64,000 bases of DNA from Diphasiastrum complanatum (GCA_029204225.1 CM055112.1:21704578-21768577), one strand, 5' to 3'. Shown: positions 25,322 to 36,809, counted from the first letter of the stretch. Notes: generated from the letters alone by a model not told the origin. Program-made: numbers and translations.

Positions 25322-25982
25322 CCTCCCACCTCCACTCAATGTGTGCCTCTTCCCCTCTAGGGCTTGCAAAAAAGATCTAATCCAGCTTTCCCTTTCCTTC
25401 TTATCTTGACCTCAACCTTGAGCCTTCTGTGTGTTCATCCCTACATCAAGCTATTATCGCATTTGCACAAACCCAAACAGCAACGATTCTTCCCAACTTG
25501 ACATCAACTTGCGCTTACCCTAATCGTTCCGCCGATGCAGCAAAATCCAAAATGCTCTTGCTCCTGGCTTGGCTTGATGTCCTCGCGGCTTGGAGCAGTA
25601 AATCTTGCAACTGAATCCGCTGCTGTTCCCGGAATCTTTGCATCTAAAAGCTTTCATCCAAGCTCCACCACGCCCATACATCAACAAGCCTGATGTGCAT
25701 CAAAAATCTGACGAAAAGCGCAAATTCTTCTGCCACGGAGCATGCGAAAGGTCCGATCATGGAATTGAATGCACATTGGGAAGCAGATACTGGAGAATGA
25801 GAGAATGGGAGAGGACAGCATCGCTCGCACGCAGCCAGAAGAAGAAGAAGAAAAGGAGGAGGATCGGATGCAAAAGCGAAGGAAATGGGAAAAGAAAGCA
25901 GAGAGAGCGCGAAGCAAAGGAAAAGGAAAGGGGATAAGAAACGACCGCGAAAAGGATTCGAAGGCAGAAATGCGAGGACGAT
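25322..25982 (-). other. 5' untranslated/leader region of the U-box gene
   Basis: This stretch lies directly upstream of the MCILC start on the minus strand. It is rich in GA/CT and short poly-purine runs (25818-25960), which produce Lys/Glu/Arg-rich ORFs on the plus strand that I regard as spurious. There is no clear intron. The transcription start probably lies near or above the telo-box at 25983. Confidence 0.4.
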
Positions 25983-25990
25983 AAACCCTA
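25983..25990 (+). promoter_or_regulatory. telo-box AAACCCTA
   Basis: AAACCCTA is a known plant promoter word, common near transcription starts of housekeeping and growth genes. It sits about 660 bp upstream of the U-box gene's start codon, with a CCAAT (near 26002) beside it. Confidence 0.4.
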
Positions 25991-26016
25991 AATGGGATGG
26001 ACCAATCCCACGGTGC

Positions 26017-26022
26017 CACGTG
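26017..26022. promoter_or_regulatory. G-box CACGTG (first)
   Basis: GCCACGTGCC context, 64 bp from a second G-box. G-boxes bind bZIP and bHLH factors, including light- and ABA-responsive ones. Its position upstream of the U-box gene suggests promoter function; this is inference. Confidence 0.4.
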
Positions 26023-26078
26023 CCTCAAAAACCTACTCCCTAAAAGGGCTTTCACCTGCTGGCAACGACAAGCTGATT

Positions 26079-26088
26079 GCCACGTGGC
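26079..26088. promoter_or_regulatory. palindromic G-box GCCACGTGGC
   Basis: A 10-bp perfect palindrome around CACGTG, the ABRE-like form preferred by many bZIP factors. Two G-boxes 64 bp apart upstream of one gene are more than chance would readily give. Confidence 0.5.
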
Positions 26089-27695
26089 ACATTGTGGTGC
26101 TTGTCCCATAAGCCAAGGATAGAACTAGAATGAGAGAAAAGGCCCTCCTCCTCAAGGCTATGGGGTTGCGACTTGAGATAAATATGAGGAGAATTATTGT
26201 CACAACACACGACAAGGCTCGAATCCGATCCGCCCTGTACATTTGCTTTCTTGTCGAGATCTAAACCGTCGGCATCACATCTTGTAGTTTGCTTTTTTGT
26301 TGACATCTAAGCTCTTGGCATCATCTTTTGGAACTCCTTTGTTGTTGACATCTTAGAACCACGTAATTTGTGCACACAAAAGGTCTACAATTTAGAGCTA
26401 TTGGATTTTTCTTTTGAAGGGGAGCTAACTTACGAAGCTCAACATATGGTATGACTACAACTCGTAGCGTGCTCTCCATTGACAATGTTGGTAGTCATGA
26501 TGATGTTGGTGTTTTTTGCTCCCCTTGTTTATTTCTATTTTTTTAATTTACATGAAGAGGAGATATATTTAGGTGGGGGGGGGGGGGGATGATGTCCCCT
26601 CCCCCCTCCTTATCTTAGTGAATCTTAAAATTCAACTTCGCCATGATCCCTTGATTGCCAAACACAACAATCATCTCACTTGAGAAAGTTAAAAAATGAA
26701 ACTATATAAAAACACAGTTGCCAATGGCTTCTTATATTAAGTGCCACATGGCAACACGTAATAGGAGGTTGCCTCGTGACAACTAAGGACTCAAGTTGAC
26801 ATCTTGGAACCCTGAAACTTTCCCAAATCAAGAATTCAAGCCCTCAAACCCTTAGGGCAGGTTCTCAAATATGAGAAAATCCTCGAGTACATAGACCTTT
26901 CATTACACCTAAGGTTGTTTTCAAACATTTCACAAAAGCTCTACATGGAATCAACAAGATGCCAATAACCTTTATTCATGTGCCCGTACACATTACATTA
27001 AAACAGATCAAAACACTAGCTCATGAAGCCGCCTCCTCTCCTACAATCTCTCCATAATGCAACAAATGAAATGGGCAATGAAATAAATACTTTGTATATT
27101 TCGATAATAGAAATGAATTGGCTAAGCCTTATAAACAATAAGTATGGAAGGTGATTTTCTTCCTCAAACCCTAACCTAATGTGCAAGTTACATCTGTAAT
27201 CTTAACCCTACATTGTCACCGACGGTCAAGATGAAAGATTGGTAAATGTAGCCAATAGAATGTACTAAGTTGTGTAGCACTCCAAAGAGGTAACTTGAGG
27301 CATAAGTTTGCACAATATTATCTTCCTAAGTTGGCCTCACAAATTGGGCTAAATTGGCATTTTATAATACCATGTGCAAAAACTCTCATAATGTGAACAA
27401 TAGCACATTGGCATAAGTTAACATTTTGCAATGTTGGCCTAAGTTGGCATTTTGCATATCGTAAATACCTGCACATATTTTTTTAGTTCATTTGAAAGTT
27501 GCCTTAAATGCCATAATTTTTTTATTTTTGGCAATATACTATTTTTAGGAATTTTACGAATCAACTTACAAAAATGTAAGGTATGTTTTCTATTTTTAGA
27601 AAGTCACATATATCCGAGATTACTATTTTTGAAAAGTCGACTTTGTAAAAATAGAAAAAAAAAGTAAAAAAAAAAAAGTGCAGTTGATTTACGCA
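26089..27695. other. intergenic; G14 run and recurring 'aagttggcattttgca' words
   Basis: No gene recognised. A run of 14 G (26575-26588) is followed by a C-rich patch. Between 27320 and 27460, and again near 27740, the phrase cattggc(c)taagttggcat recurs about five times in imperfect form, probably the remains of an old tandem repeat. A/T homopolymers lie at 27655-27677. Confidence 0.45.
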
Positions 27696-27726
27696 GGGGA
27701 AGGCCTTCGGGCGGGGGGCCTTCCCC
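27696..27726. repeat. GC-rich hairpin, 10-bp perfect arms
   Basis: GGGGAAGGCC (27696-27705) and GGCCTTCCCC (27717-27726) are exact reverse complements around an 11-base G-rich loop. It is strikingly GC-rich in an AT-rich setting. It could be the end of a small inverted-repeat element; no second copy was seen. Confidence 0.7.
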
Positions 27727-29461
27727 CTTACTTTGACAATACCACATTGGCCTAAGCTGGTATTTGCATGATTTTTATAATGACATTGATTTTAGTATGA
27801 GATGCAATTAGTACTACCCAACCATAATGCCAAACATGCTAGGCATAATTTTTTTTGGATGACATCCTATCGAAAGTTTAGTAGTAGAGATCCCATCCCC
27901 TATCTTTGTTTTGGCTTCCGCAATTTTTGCATTTAGCGCAATTAGCATTGCTCAGCCCAAATGCCAAAGCAACAAATTTACATTTTAATCTTCTAGTTAA
28001 TTGACAAATAGGTTCATTGTATGGCTATCTATGATGCCTCCCAAATAGCAAGTCAGATCAATAGTCTGATAGTATCATTAGCATGCTAACAAATTTGTGA
28101 AAAAAAGTCTATATAATTATAGAACTAATAGGTAGTTGCATCTATCTCTTCATATAGAACCAGGTATCAGAGTTTTTATACTTGTGTAAATCCCTTAAGT
28201 CGTATCTTTCAGCATACATCACATACTTCCAACATAGGAGACATATATGGCTAAGATGCAAGTTTTGAAAAGAACATGTTGGATAGAATGTGACTCTCTC
28301 TGAATGCAGTCATAGCCTAGAGATGAATGACCACAATATTAGTAGTCTTGAATATTGAAAATGAGCCATCAACTCTTCTTGGTCAATTTTATGGTTTGAA
28401 TGATATTTGCTCTTTCAAGAAGAGCTAGTATGCAAAATGAATTACTCTAAACAAAGGTTCAAAGTTATTGTGAATCAATCTAAACTAAGGTTCAAAGTTA
28501 TAATCTCAAAAAAAAATTCTACACAAAGTCAATATTATTTGTGATTTATTATGAAGTCATGGTCACTCTAAATAGAGCTATTGCTCAAACACACGTGACA
28601 GACATTCATGATACGTAGAATCTAAAGTAATTGCATGAGTGCAAGAAACTGAAATAATGTAATAGGTAAGTGTATGAGGTGTCATAGACCACCATGCATT
28701 GAATCAATTTAGTCTAATATTGATCATTCATTCTACCATGACATCGGTTCTTTTTTTTTACAAAGGATTTAGAGGCACCTCACCTGACGTAATTTGTGGA
28801 AAAAGTTTTGAATAATTGATTTACATATGATCCTCGTCAGAACATACGTGCAATTGTAGGGACTTTCCGCTCAAAACATTGCTGCAAAAATGAAGGCCAC
28901 AAAACTGCCATGTGTCATGCACTCATCTGAAAGCCAAAAAACTACCATGTGCCATGTAATTTATCTGTAAAAGAAAACGGTTTACACACGATTTCAAATT
29001 TTCTTTCAATTTAATTAATTACACTTTGGCTCTAGCAGAGCTGTAAGGAGTCAGGACTCGGTGCCCATCTGCACTCAGGTCACCACTTAATGCTTGAGTC
29101 ACTATTTAGACTTTGCAAAAAAAAAAAAAAAAGATGCTAATTTCTTTGCCTGTAAAATTCTTGACTAGTATGATGAACATATTCACATTCTATTTTTGAT
29201 TAATTTTCTATGGTAGTCATTGCACCGAGTTGGAATGGTTGTTCCACCTAATCGACTTCTGCTCTACGTCCTCACTTTACGTTGGAGGACCGAAGATGTG
29301 CAACGGTTGAGCTTGAAAGTGACGAAGAGTTGTAGAAGAAAAACAATTGTTTTTGACGTAGTTGTAGCATGGGCCATCAAACCATCGGATTTTCTGTCAC
29401 AACACTCACAATCCACACTAACAGAAGAAAACGTAGCCCATGATCTCTCTAGCGTAGCTTA
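27727..29461. other. no gene recognised
   Basis: AT-rich, with an A run at 29119-29133 and a short imperfect duplication (aaaactgccatgtgtcatg / aaaactaccatgtgccatg) at 28902-28955. Short ORFs show no family features. Confidence 0.45.
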
Positions 29462-29601
29462 TTCTTGAATTTGTAGCTTTTCATTGTACACTCACAATTT
29501 AGCTACGAGTTGAGCTTGAATCTGACGAAGCTCTTGAATCCATAGCTTTGCATTATAGCCACGCAAGTGAGCTACGAGTTGAGCTTGAATCAGACAAAGA
29601 G
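29462..29601. repeat. tandem repeat, ~69-bp unit, two copies plus a fragment
   Basis: The unit (t)cttgaat...gtagctttgcattgta...gctacgagttgagcttgaat runs 29462-29531 and again 29532-29601. An earlier fragment (gttgagcttgaaagtgacgaag) lies at 29306-29327. No coding sense is apparent. Confidence 0.65.
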
Positions 29602-29796
29602 CATCACGGGTAAATGGTGATGAGCAGAGTCAAAGCCAACTGTTAATTCAAAGGGTGAGAGAGGGGAGACGCAGGACAAGGACCCTTCATCGTCATCGTC
29701 GCCATTGCCATCATTGCTGTGAAAGAAGAAATAAGGCAAAAAAAAATGTGGAACTGATTCACATGAGGGGTTAGGAATGAAGTCATGCTGCAACAA

Positions 29797-30196
29797 GAAT
29801 AGATTGATTCTATCAAACCAGGCCCTTGGAGCTTGCTTTAGCCCATAGAGAGCTTTCTACAACTTACATACCTTATGTTCTTAGCCTTGAAGGATGTAAC
29901 CTTCAGGTTGATAGATGTAGATGTCTTCTTGTATATGTCCATTTAGAAACATTGTCTGAACATCCATCTGGTGAACTTCTAGATCTTCGGCAGTTACAAT
30001 AGCAAGTAAAGATCGAATTGACTAAAGTCTTACAACTGGACTGAAAGTCTCAATGTAGTCAATCCCATAGGTTTGTTCATATCCTTTGACAACTAGAAAG
30101 ATCCACTTAGTGTCGATGATCTTTGCATCAGGAGGAGCTTCAACAAGGCGCCAAGTCTTGTTCTTCATCAGTGAATTATACTTAGCATGCATGGCA
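29797..30196 (-). pseudogene. Ty1-copia reverse transcriptase fragment
   Basis: The minus strand gives, in order, MKNKTWRLVEAPPDAK, TKWIFLVV then directly GYEQTYGIDYIETFSPVV, LEVHQMDVQTMFLNGHIQED, IYIYQPEGYILQG and ALYGLKQAPRAWF. These are the N-terminal half of the copia RT domain (RVT_2). The usual segment between KWIFKVK and the Q-GIDY word is deleted, and stops follow VVRL and ILQG. The YVDD half and RNase H are absent. Its link to the LTR at 30711-31473 (same strand) is uncertain, because that LTR carries a gypsy-like primer site. Confidence 0.85.
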
Positions 30197-30688
30197 GTAT
30201 GTCAGTTGTCTACATTCGAACTCGGAATTTTACATGAGTTGTGCTTTTTTTGCCGCTTAGCTAAGTTTATCGGTGATAACTCATATTACTACTAAAAACA
30301 ATTAGCTCCCCATTTGAGTTTGTTTCTTTTGTATGTCCTCTTTTGTGTGGCTGATTGGAACCAAAATCTTGGCAACAAGGAGGGGACAAATTATTTTATA
30401 CTACATAAACATAATTCAAAGAATGCTCAAGTACTTATTGCAAAGTAGAGACAATTTCTATGAGTTGAACTCCAAAAAAATTTACAAGAGCTACAATACA
30501 TGTTTTCAATAAGTGAAGATTTAAACTTATGCATTGGGTTGGCAAGTTTACCATGATTTTCTTGGAAAAATATTGGTGTTCAGCCTATTAATAACATTAT
30601 AACACATTATTTCACAAGATGCCTAAATGCAAGCTAACATCCATCCATGAATCAAATACATGCTAAAAAAATGAAAATTTGGCTTAGC
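30197..30688. other. no gene recognised
   Basis: This stretch lies between the RT fragment and the tRNA-Asp-type primer site. On the minus strand it would be a retrotransposon leader. No ORF with family features. Confidence 0.35.
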
Positions 30689-30706
30689 TCCCCGACAACG
30701 GTGCCA
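30689..30706 (-). other. primer binding site, tRNA-Asp type
   Basis: The minus strand TGGCACCGTTGTCGGGGA is complementary, with two mismatches in 18, to the 3' end of plant tRNA-Asp (TCCCCGGCAACGGCGCCA). This site type is known from plant Ty3-gypsy elements of the Athila/Tat lineages. It follows an LTR-like TG...CA segment by four bases. Confidence 0.65.
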
Positions 30707-30710
30707 AAAT

Positions 30711-31473
30711 TGTAGCAGATATTTCCTATCCACCTTCAACCCTAGATCCAAGCACACAAGCATCACGGAACTAAAGAGGATCAACTAGTTATCACGTAGA
30801 GATTCATTCCCATGAGAGCGATAACATAGTTCATAATCCATCAAATGCACATGATCCATATCTAACATTAAGATCCACTAAGACTACTATCCTTTAACAC
30901 TAGCAAGTAACACTACATAACAATGGTAGAGCTTACTCTTCTCTCTCTCTCTCTTTCTCTCTCACAAAAAGTATAACAATAATCAATCCCATTAAGCATC
31001 AAATCCAACAATTAGCAAATCCAAATAAAACATGAGACGACGTTCCATATCCATTCCATAAGAGGCCCAACCTGCTTGTATTGAAATGAAGAGAGAAAGT
31101 GTCTACAATAATTCAAAACTACCACTATATATAGTGGATTTTAGGGCTTTGGCCTCAAATCCTATTGGCCAATTTATACCCTAAATATCTGAAATTCAAA
31201 AGTTGGAGAGAACCCATTCAAAATTTGGAGGGAACCAATTCAAAAACGGGGGGGGGGGGGGGGGGGGGGGGGGGGCTTTTTATCCACTAACTTGGCTATT
31301 TAGGCCTTGCGACATTAAAAGTCCCGCAAAAAGGCCTAATATCCTTTTATTAACTTCTAACTAATCAATTAACTATGTGATCATCAGGTTGGACTTACAC
31401 ACACATGGTGTCAAATCTCTCTCGCTTATTAACTACGGTTAGGGTTGTCTTGATATACGCAAACCCTCCAACA
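30711..31473 (-). repeat. 5' LTR of a minus-strand LTR retrotransposon (tRNA-Asp primed)
   Basis: On the minus strand it starts TGTTGGAGGGTTTGCG at 31473 and ends ...TATCTGCTACA at 30711, four bases before the primer site; 763 bp. It contains a TATATATAG box inside a small palindrome (31132-31147), a CT-rich patch (30945-30962) and a run of 28 G on the plus strand (31248-31275). The element body beyond the primer site is mostly lost and no 3' LTR was found. Confidence 0.6.
31248..31275. repeat. (G)28 homopolymer
   Basis: Twenty-eight consecutive G on the plus strand inside the LTR. Such a run is rare, unstable in replication and prone to G-quadruplex formation and to sequencing error. Confidence 0.85.
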
Positions 31474-31937
31474 GACATATGCCACCCAACAAGAATGCAT
31501 GAATATTTATGTTCCAAGCTGATGATGGCTCCAACCAAGATTTAAAATTTGAACTCAAAATCACATCAAAATAAGATCTACAATAAAGAATACACTTAGA
31601 TCAAGTAGATCTAATCAGCCATAGACAATGTAGAATCAATGTATTAGCTAGAGAGGAAAAATAGACATTGTATATTACTACTAATACAAGTACAAATCAA
31701 ATAACAAATGAGAGGAGTTGAGCCCTATTTAGACTATCTCAACTTGAATTATGTTTTTAATAAAGAGGCCTCTTATTATCAAGTAAGAGGTGGAACTCAA
31801 ACTATTATAGATTGGGGTTCACTCAGTTGCAAGAGTGGACTCCAAAATATGATACAATTGGGTCCTACAGCTCGTGGGTATAGATAGAGGCCTCCACCAC
31901 GAGTTTCATAGCATGTATTATGTACGAAAATGTTGTT
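31474..31937. other. no gene recognised
   Basis: AT-rich linker between the LTR and the inverted repeat arm. Confidence 0.35.
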
Positions 31938-32713
31938 GCTCTTTGAATTGAAGATTCTACTACATGCATTTCCTTCCATGCTCCATCTTCATGCATATAG
32001 TTAGGGTACTGATGTATGAATGTGTTTGCTGTTGTTAATTCTCTCTTAAGAATTGGTTTGGGATTAGTATCAGGTAGATGTGCAGGGCTTGGAGGCTGGT
32101 CCATTATTCTACTCAATTCAGATGCTTCATAATTATCGGCTCCCGGAGAAGTTCTTGTTACAACTGTTGAGTGATAGATGTAATAAGCACTTTGTAGGAT
32201 TTCCATTTGTGTTAGCATCAGGTAGATGTGCAGGACTTGGAGATCAATCTACCATTCCACTTATTTTCGATGTTTCCCAGTTTCTGTCTCCCTGAGGAGT
32301 TCTCCTTATTTGTGATTTCAGTTTTAAAGAGGTTGTGTTGATTCTGTGATTTCAATAGGAGTAGCTTTAGTTTAATTCCATGTTTTTTGAGTAGAATAGT
32401 TTAGCAATAATATGCAGACCATACGAATAAAGCAAGAACTGAAATAGTCTGTAGAAAGTAGAAAATCGAGTCCTGATAGATCCTACATCCAAGATGAACT
32501 ACCATTGCCAATCAAGGATCCAAATCAGGTTGTAGGTGTGCCACTCACAGGCGGGACACACTACCAATATTCGACAACCAGTAGACGCCATAGCAGACCC
32601 ATTGTTTAGCAGAATATCTATCAGAAGAATCGCAGCACACAAGGAGATAATCGTTGCTAATAGAGAAAAAATAGGTGCTAATAGAGAAGAAGAGACAAAA
32701 GATGCTTGCCCTA
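31938..32713 (-). repeat. inverted ~0.8 kb repeat, left arm, with tRNA-Asp-like core
   Basis: This segment is the reverse complement of 41987-42785 over its whole length at high but imperfect identity. It contains an internal duplication: the phrase atcaggtagatgtgcagg-cttggag occurs near 32069 and 32216. Assigned to the minus strand because its tRNA-like part reads that way. Interrupted small ORFs have no recognisable domain. The element class is unknown; it could be a tRNA-derived element or the LTR of a family not otherwise seen. Confidence 0.75.
32515..32586 (-). ncRNA. tRNA-Asp-like sequence in the left inverted arm
   Basis: The minus strand reads GGTTGTCGAATATTGGTAGTG then TGTCCCGCCTGTGAG, matching the D-arm and anticodon region of plant tRNA-Asp, with an anticodon-region change (CTGTGA for CTGTCA) and a worn B box (ATTTGGATCC). 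It is not a functional tRNA. Confidence 0.5.
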
Positions 32714-32999
32714 ACCTTGGCGCTAGTTGCCATTGACAATCTTTTTGGTTTTTGATCCAGAACTTGTTTTTACAAGACAATTTTTCAGTTTTGACTCATT
32801 TTTGGTTGGTTATTTGTTGTCTTGCATTTCTCATTTTTCCAAGCATGCATTCCAAATTCTTGTTTGTTAGATCGAGATTGTTTCAAACATCCTTATTGAT
32901 TCTTCAAGTCTGTGCAAACTCACCTCAAACATTCCAGAAATCCACCGTCACAATGCTTTTTTGCATTTCTGGACATTGACAATCAAAAATTGAATTTCT

Positions 33000-34370
33000 C
33001 ATAATTTTCAAGTTTCTCGCAATTTTTAGAATTTTTTGAGGTCTCCGAAATTTTTTCGAGTTTCTTGGGTTTTTCAGAATTTTTCGAGTCTCACAAAAAT
33101 TTTTCGAGTTTCTCAATTTTTCGAGTCTCACAGAAATTCTGAGAGTTTTTCAAAATTTTGAGCTTTTAAATTTTTTTTGCATCCGACGAGTTCTTAGGTC
33201 TGAAGCCCACAAATTTGCATCTTGTTTGCATCTGCCACTCCATTTTTATTGTATTTTGGGTTTTTCGATTTTTTTAAAATTTTGAATTTTCAAGTTTTTC
33301 TAATTAAGAGTTTTTCGATTTTTGAATTGTTCAGGTTTTTCAAGACTTCATAACTTTTGCGTTTTTCAGATCTTAGTATTTTTTGAGTTATTCTATTTTT
33401 TTTTCGAGTTTTTTGATTTATTTAAAGATTTTGGATTTTTGCAACTTTTTCGAGTTTTTTGATTTTTTTTTTTATTTTTTTGAGTTTTTCGAGATGTAGG
33501 TTTTTTTTTTCAAGTTTTTGTCAAGTTTTTCGATTTTTTCGAGTTTTTGGATTTTTCGATATCTTGCATCTCACATTTTTGCATCTGACGTCCAGATCAC
33601 TCTACATTTGACGCCCATTCAATTTTTTGAAATTTTTCGACGTTTTCCAATTTTGCGACTTTATTGAATTCTCAATTTCTCAAGTTTTTCGGATTTTTAA
33701 TTTTTTGGAGTTTTTCGAGTTTTCAAGTTTTTTCGAATTTTTAAGATTTTTGAATTTTTTGAGTGCTTCGATTTTTTTTAAAATTTTCACAATTTGCGAG
33801 TTATTTTCGAGTTTTTTAGTTTTTCGATTTTTGTTTTTTTTTTTCAAGTTTTTCGATTTTTCGATACCTTATAGTTTTTTCGATACTTGACATTTTTCAA
33901 TCCCTTCTAACATTTTTTATGTTTAAATTTTTTTCGATACTTTATATTTTTTGATACTTGAGATTTTCTAAAAAAACACATAAAGGTACATTATTTTTTC
34001 GATCCTATAATTTTTGGAGCTCTTATTTTTTTGAGTCGTGATTTTTTTCGATCCACTAATTTTTTCGAGACATTATTTTTTCGATCTATTATTTTTTGAT
34101 CCACAATTTTTTTGATCCCTCATTTTTCGAGTTTTATTTTTTTGAGTTCTATTTTTCGAGTTCTATTTTTTCGAGCTCTATTTTTTGAGGTCTATTTTTT
34201 CTCATTCTATTTTTCGAGTTCTATTTTTTCGACTTCTTCTGTTTCGAATTTTTTTTTATGAATTTTATTTTTTCGAGTTTTATTTTTCGATCCAAATTTT
34301 TTTCGGTCCATAATTTTTTGATCTCTCATTTTTCGATTCATTATTTTTCTATTTTTTTCGATCCCGTTTT
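33000..34370. repeat. T-rich low-complexity tract built from TTTTTCGAG/TTTTTCGAT words
   Basis: About 1.4 kb in which TTTTTCGAG, TTTTTCGAT and close variants recur dozens of times at irregular spacing. It looks like a decayed short-unit tandem array. Phe/Ser/Leu-rich ORFs in it are artefacts. It continues into a stretch with recurring catctgac/catctgcca words. Confidence 0.8.
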
Positions 34371-35354
34371 TCTATCCGACACACATATTTGTATCTGTCA
34401 ATCATCTCCAGTTTGCGTCCGAAGCTCTCCACCTTTATTGGCATCCGACACCCTTTCTCATTAGTTGTATCTGACGTCCTCCATCTTCGTTTCATCTAAC
34501 GTCCATTGCATCTGCCAATCTCCATTCGACGCCCTCCACCTTCATTTGCATCTGCCACATTTGCATCTGCTAGTATATTCTAGTACATCCGACACTGCAT
34601 TCCATGACTATCTGTTGCTATCTGCCAAGCTTTAGACTACATCCGACATCTTCAGAGTTTCTCACACTTTTTCAGCTTTAATAATTGATTCAACATATAA
34701 ATCATATCCTACGAGTTCAATCATGTCTCAAAAATAATCAACACATAATCTCATATTGTTAATCTGATTCGGTTATAAGATTCAGTCAAAGACAAACCAG
34801 TCTGAAACATTTCCATTCATGACTAAGTACATTTGAGACTGCAACCAACAGGAGATCTGACAAGCCTCTATACTATCACTAAAGTTACATCCGACAAGCA
34901 CATCAGAGAGTCACCATATTTTATATCTGGCTCCTCAATCCTTCGTCACATCCAATTTTATCTCCGATGTTTGACTACTTCATATTGATTGAAATACATC
35001 CGATGTCCATCTTCTTCCAATGCTTAGTATCCTACCAAAACTAATTGAATGTCAAAACCAAGTCTCTCTAACCGAGGCTTCCATCCGAATGTTTTGAAGT
35101 GACTCTCTTCCACCGAATTCTTCCATCGAATCTTCACTAAGGAACTCCAACCAAGTCTCCTCGACCGAGAGGTTCAACCGAAGTTTTTCACCATAGGCAC
35201 TATCTAGCATCCACTCTTTGCTGAATGAAATTTTTGTTTGACAAGTACTTTGTATTTAGTGACTCTCTGTAAACAGCAAGCCATACTTGTAGAATAGCTC
35301 AAGAATAAATTAGTTATTTATCTCACCTTGTAGAGAGTTTAGAATATTTGTGCT
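34371..35354. other. retroelement-like leader with recurring 'catctg(c/a)c' words, no gene
   Basis: Motifs such as tttgcatctgcca, catccgac and gtatctgacgtcctcc recur about 20 times between 34375 and 34640. The stretch ends at the minus-strand primer site at 35355, so on the minus strand it sits where an internal region would begin. No gag or pol could be found in it. Confidence 0.4.
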
Positions 35355-35366
35355 GCTCTGATACCA
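35355..35366 (-). other. primer binding site (initiator Met-tRNA) beside LTR A
   Basis: The minus strand TGGTATCAGAGC is the perfect copia primer site, four bases after the LTR end at 35371. It implies a retroelement internal region toward lower coordinates. Confidence 0.85.
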
Positions 35367-35872
35367 CTTTTGTAGGAGTAGACATTGATATCACTCTATG
35401 GGTGGAAATAGATATCAGCTTTGATAATACTTCTATTGGAAAAAAAACAAGAAAATTGCTATAACCAGGACCATGGATTACTTGGAGAATGGAGTTACGA
35501 GTAGTTCTGTGTGTGTGAAATCAGATTATCAGTGTAGGAGTCATAGACTGCCATGAAAGAGAGATTGAAAAAGGAATTAGACATCTGAGACAGCCATGGA
35601 ATCCTCTAATACTAATAACCTGACATGAAGAGAATGTAGAATTAATTCAAGCGTCAGAAGTAGCCATACAATTCTCTTCTTAATAATGTTTGTGTGAGAG
35701 GAGCGAGAGTTATCATTCAACAAGAATGCGAAGGTGTAGAACAATAGTGAATCTGTATATTGAAGTTGTAAATACAACGATCAAACCACAATATAGTTGT
35801 GTTGATAAGTGTGTGATCCTACTAACAAAATCCTACTAACAGATTCAAGACAATTGCTAAGGTTCTAAATTA

Positions 35873-36088
<216 letters not shown>

Positions 36089-36179
36089 CACTAACTCTGA
36101 GGAGTTAGCTACCGTTAAAAGGTGTTCTCCACTATCTAACCTTACGCAACATGATCTTCTCTCTGTACAATTGCTCAAT

Positions 36180-36213
<34 letters not shown>

Positions 36214-36371
36214 TTGGAAAAATATTGTACTAACTTACCTTTACAATTACAAGATTGATAACAACTGTTAAACTGATCAGTGGATCAGTTCGTTGATGGA
36301 GCGTGAAGGCTTTTTGGTTTGATAGTGAAAATCTGTGTATTTTAGCAGGCTACAAATGTGACATCCTGAGG

Positions 36372-36480
36372 GCATCCTTCAGGATTTGTAAGACACCTTC
36401 GGCGTTTGGAAGACACCTTCAGCATTTGAGACACCTTCAGAGTTTGGAAGACACCTTCGAGATTTGTAGGACATCGCCTT
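36372..36480. repeat. minisatellite in LTR A, ~20-bp unit, about five copies
   Basis: Units like ttggaagacaccttcggc recur at about 20-bp spacing. LTR B has only two or three copies at 44170-44240, so copy number changed after insertion. Confidence 0.7.
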
Positions 36481-36809
36481 TGATTTATAGGACAGCTTCG
36501 ACCTATTGTAGGGCAAGTGTCACTTTTTTTTTGCCTTTTGAAAACTGCATGCAAATATGCAGTGTCGAGTTTTTTTCCTCAATTTTCGCCTATGTAGAAA
36601 CCCGTGTAAAACTTGCATTGTCGCATGTCAGAAAACTCAATGTAAAAACACAATGTCGGGTTTTTTGCATTTTTCGGCTGTGCAAAAAATGCGAGTAAAA
36701 ACCAGATTGTAGCAACAGTTCATTTTCTGCAGGTTACATTTGAGAGAGTAAAATTTAGAGAAGGAAGGAGGGCTGTGGGGACGAGTAGGAGTTAGATTAA
36801 ACTCCAACA

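Noticed and set aside
25322-25369. Start of the U-box protein at the upstream ATG (25369)
   Set aside because: It would add 16 residues before MCILC; the remembered plant relatives begin at MCILC, so the downstream ATG at 25321 is preferred.
25605-26109. Basic and Phe/Ser-rich ORFs on both strands
   Set aside because: Low-complexity purine-rich leader of the U-box gene; no homology features.
33627-34464. Phe-rich ORFs as membrane proteins
   Set aside because: They arise from the TTTTTCGAG-type low-complexity tract.
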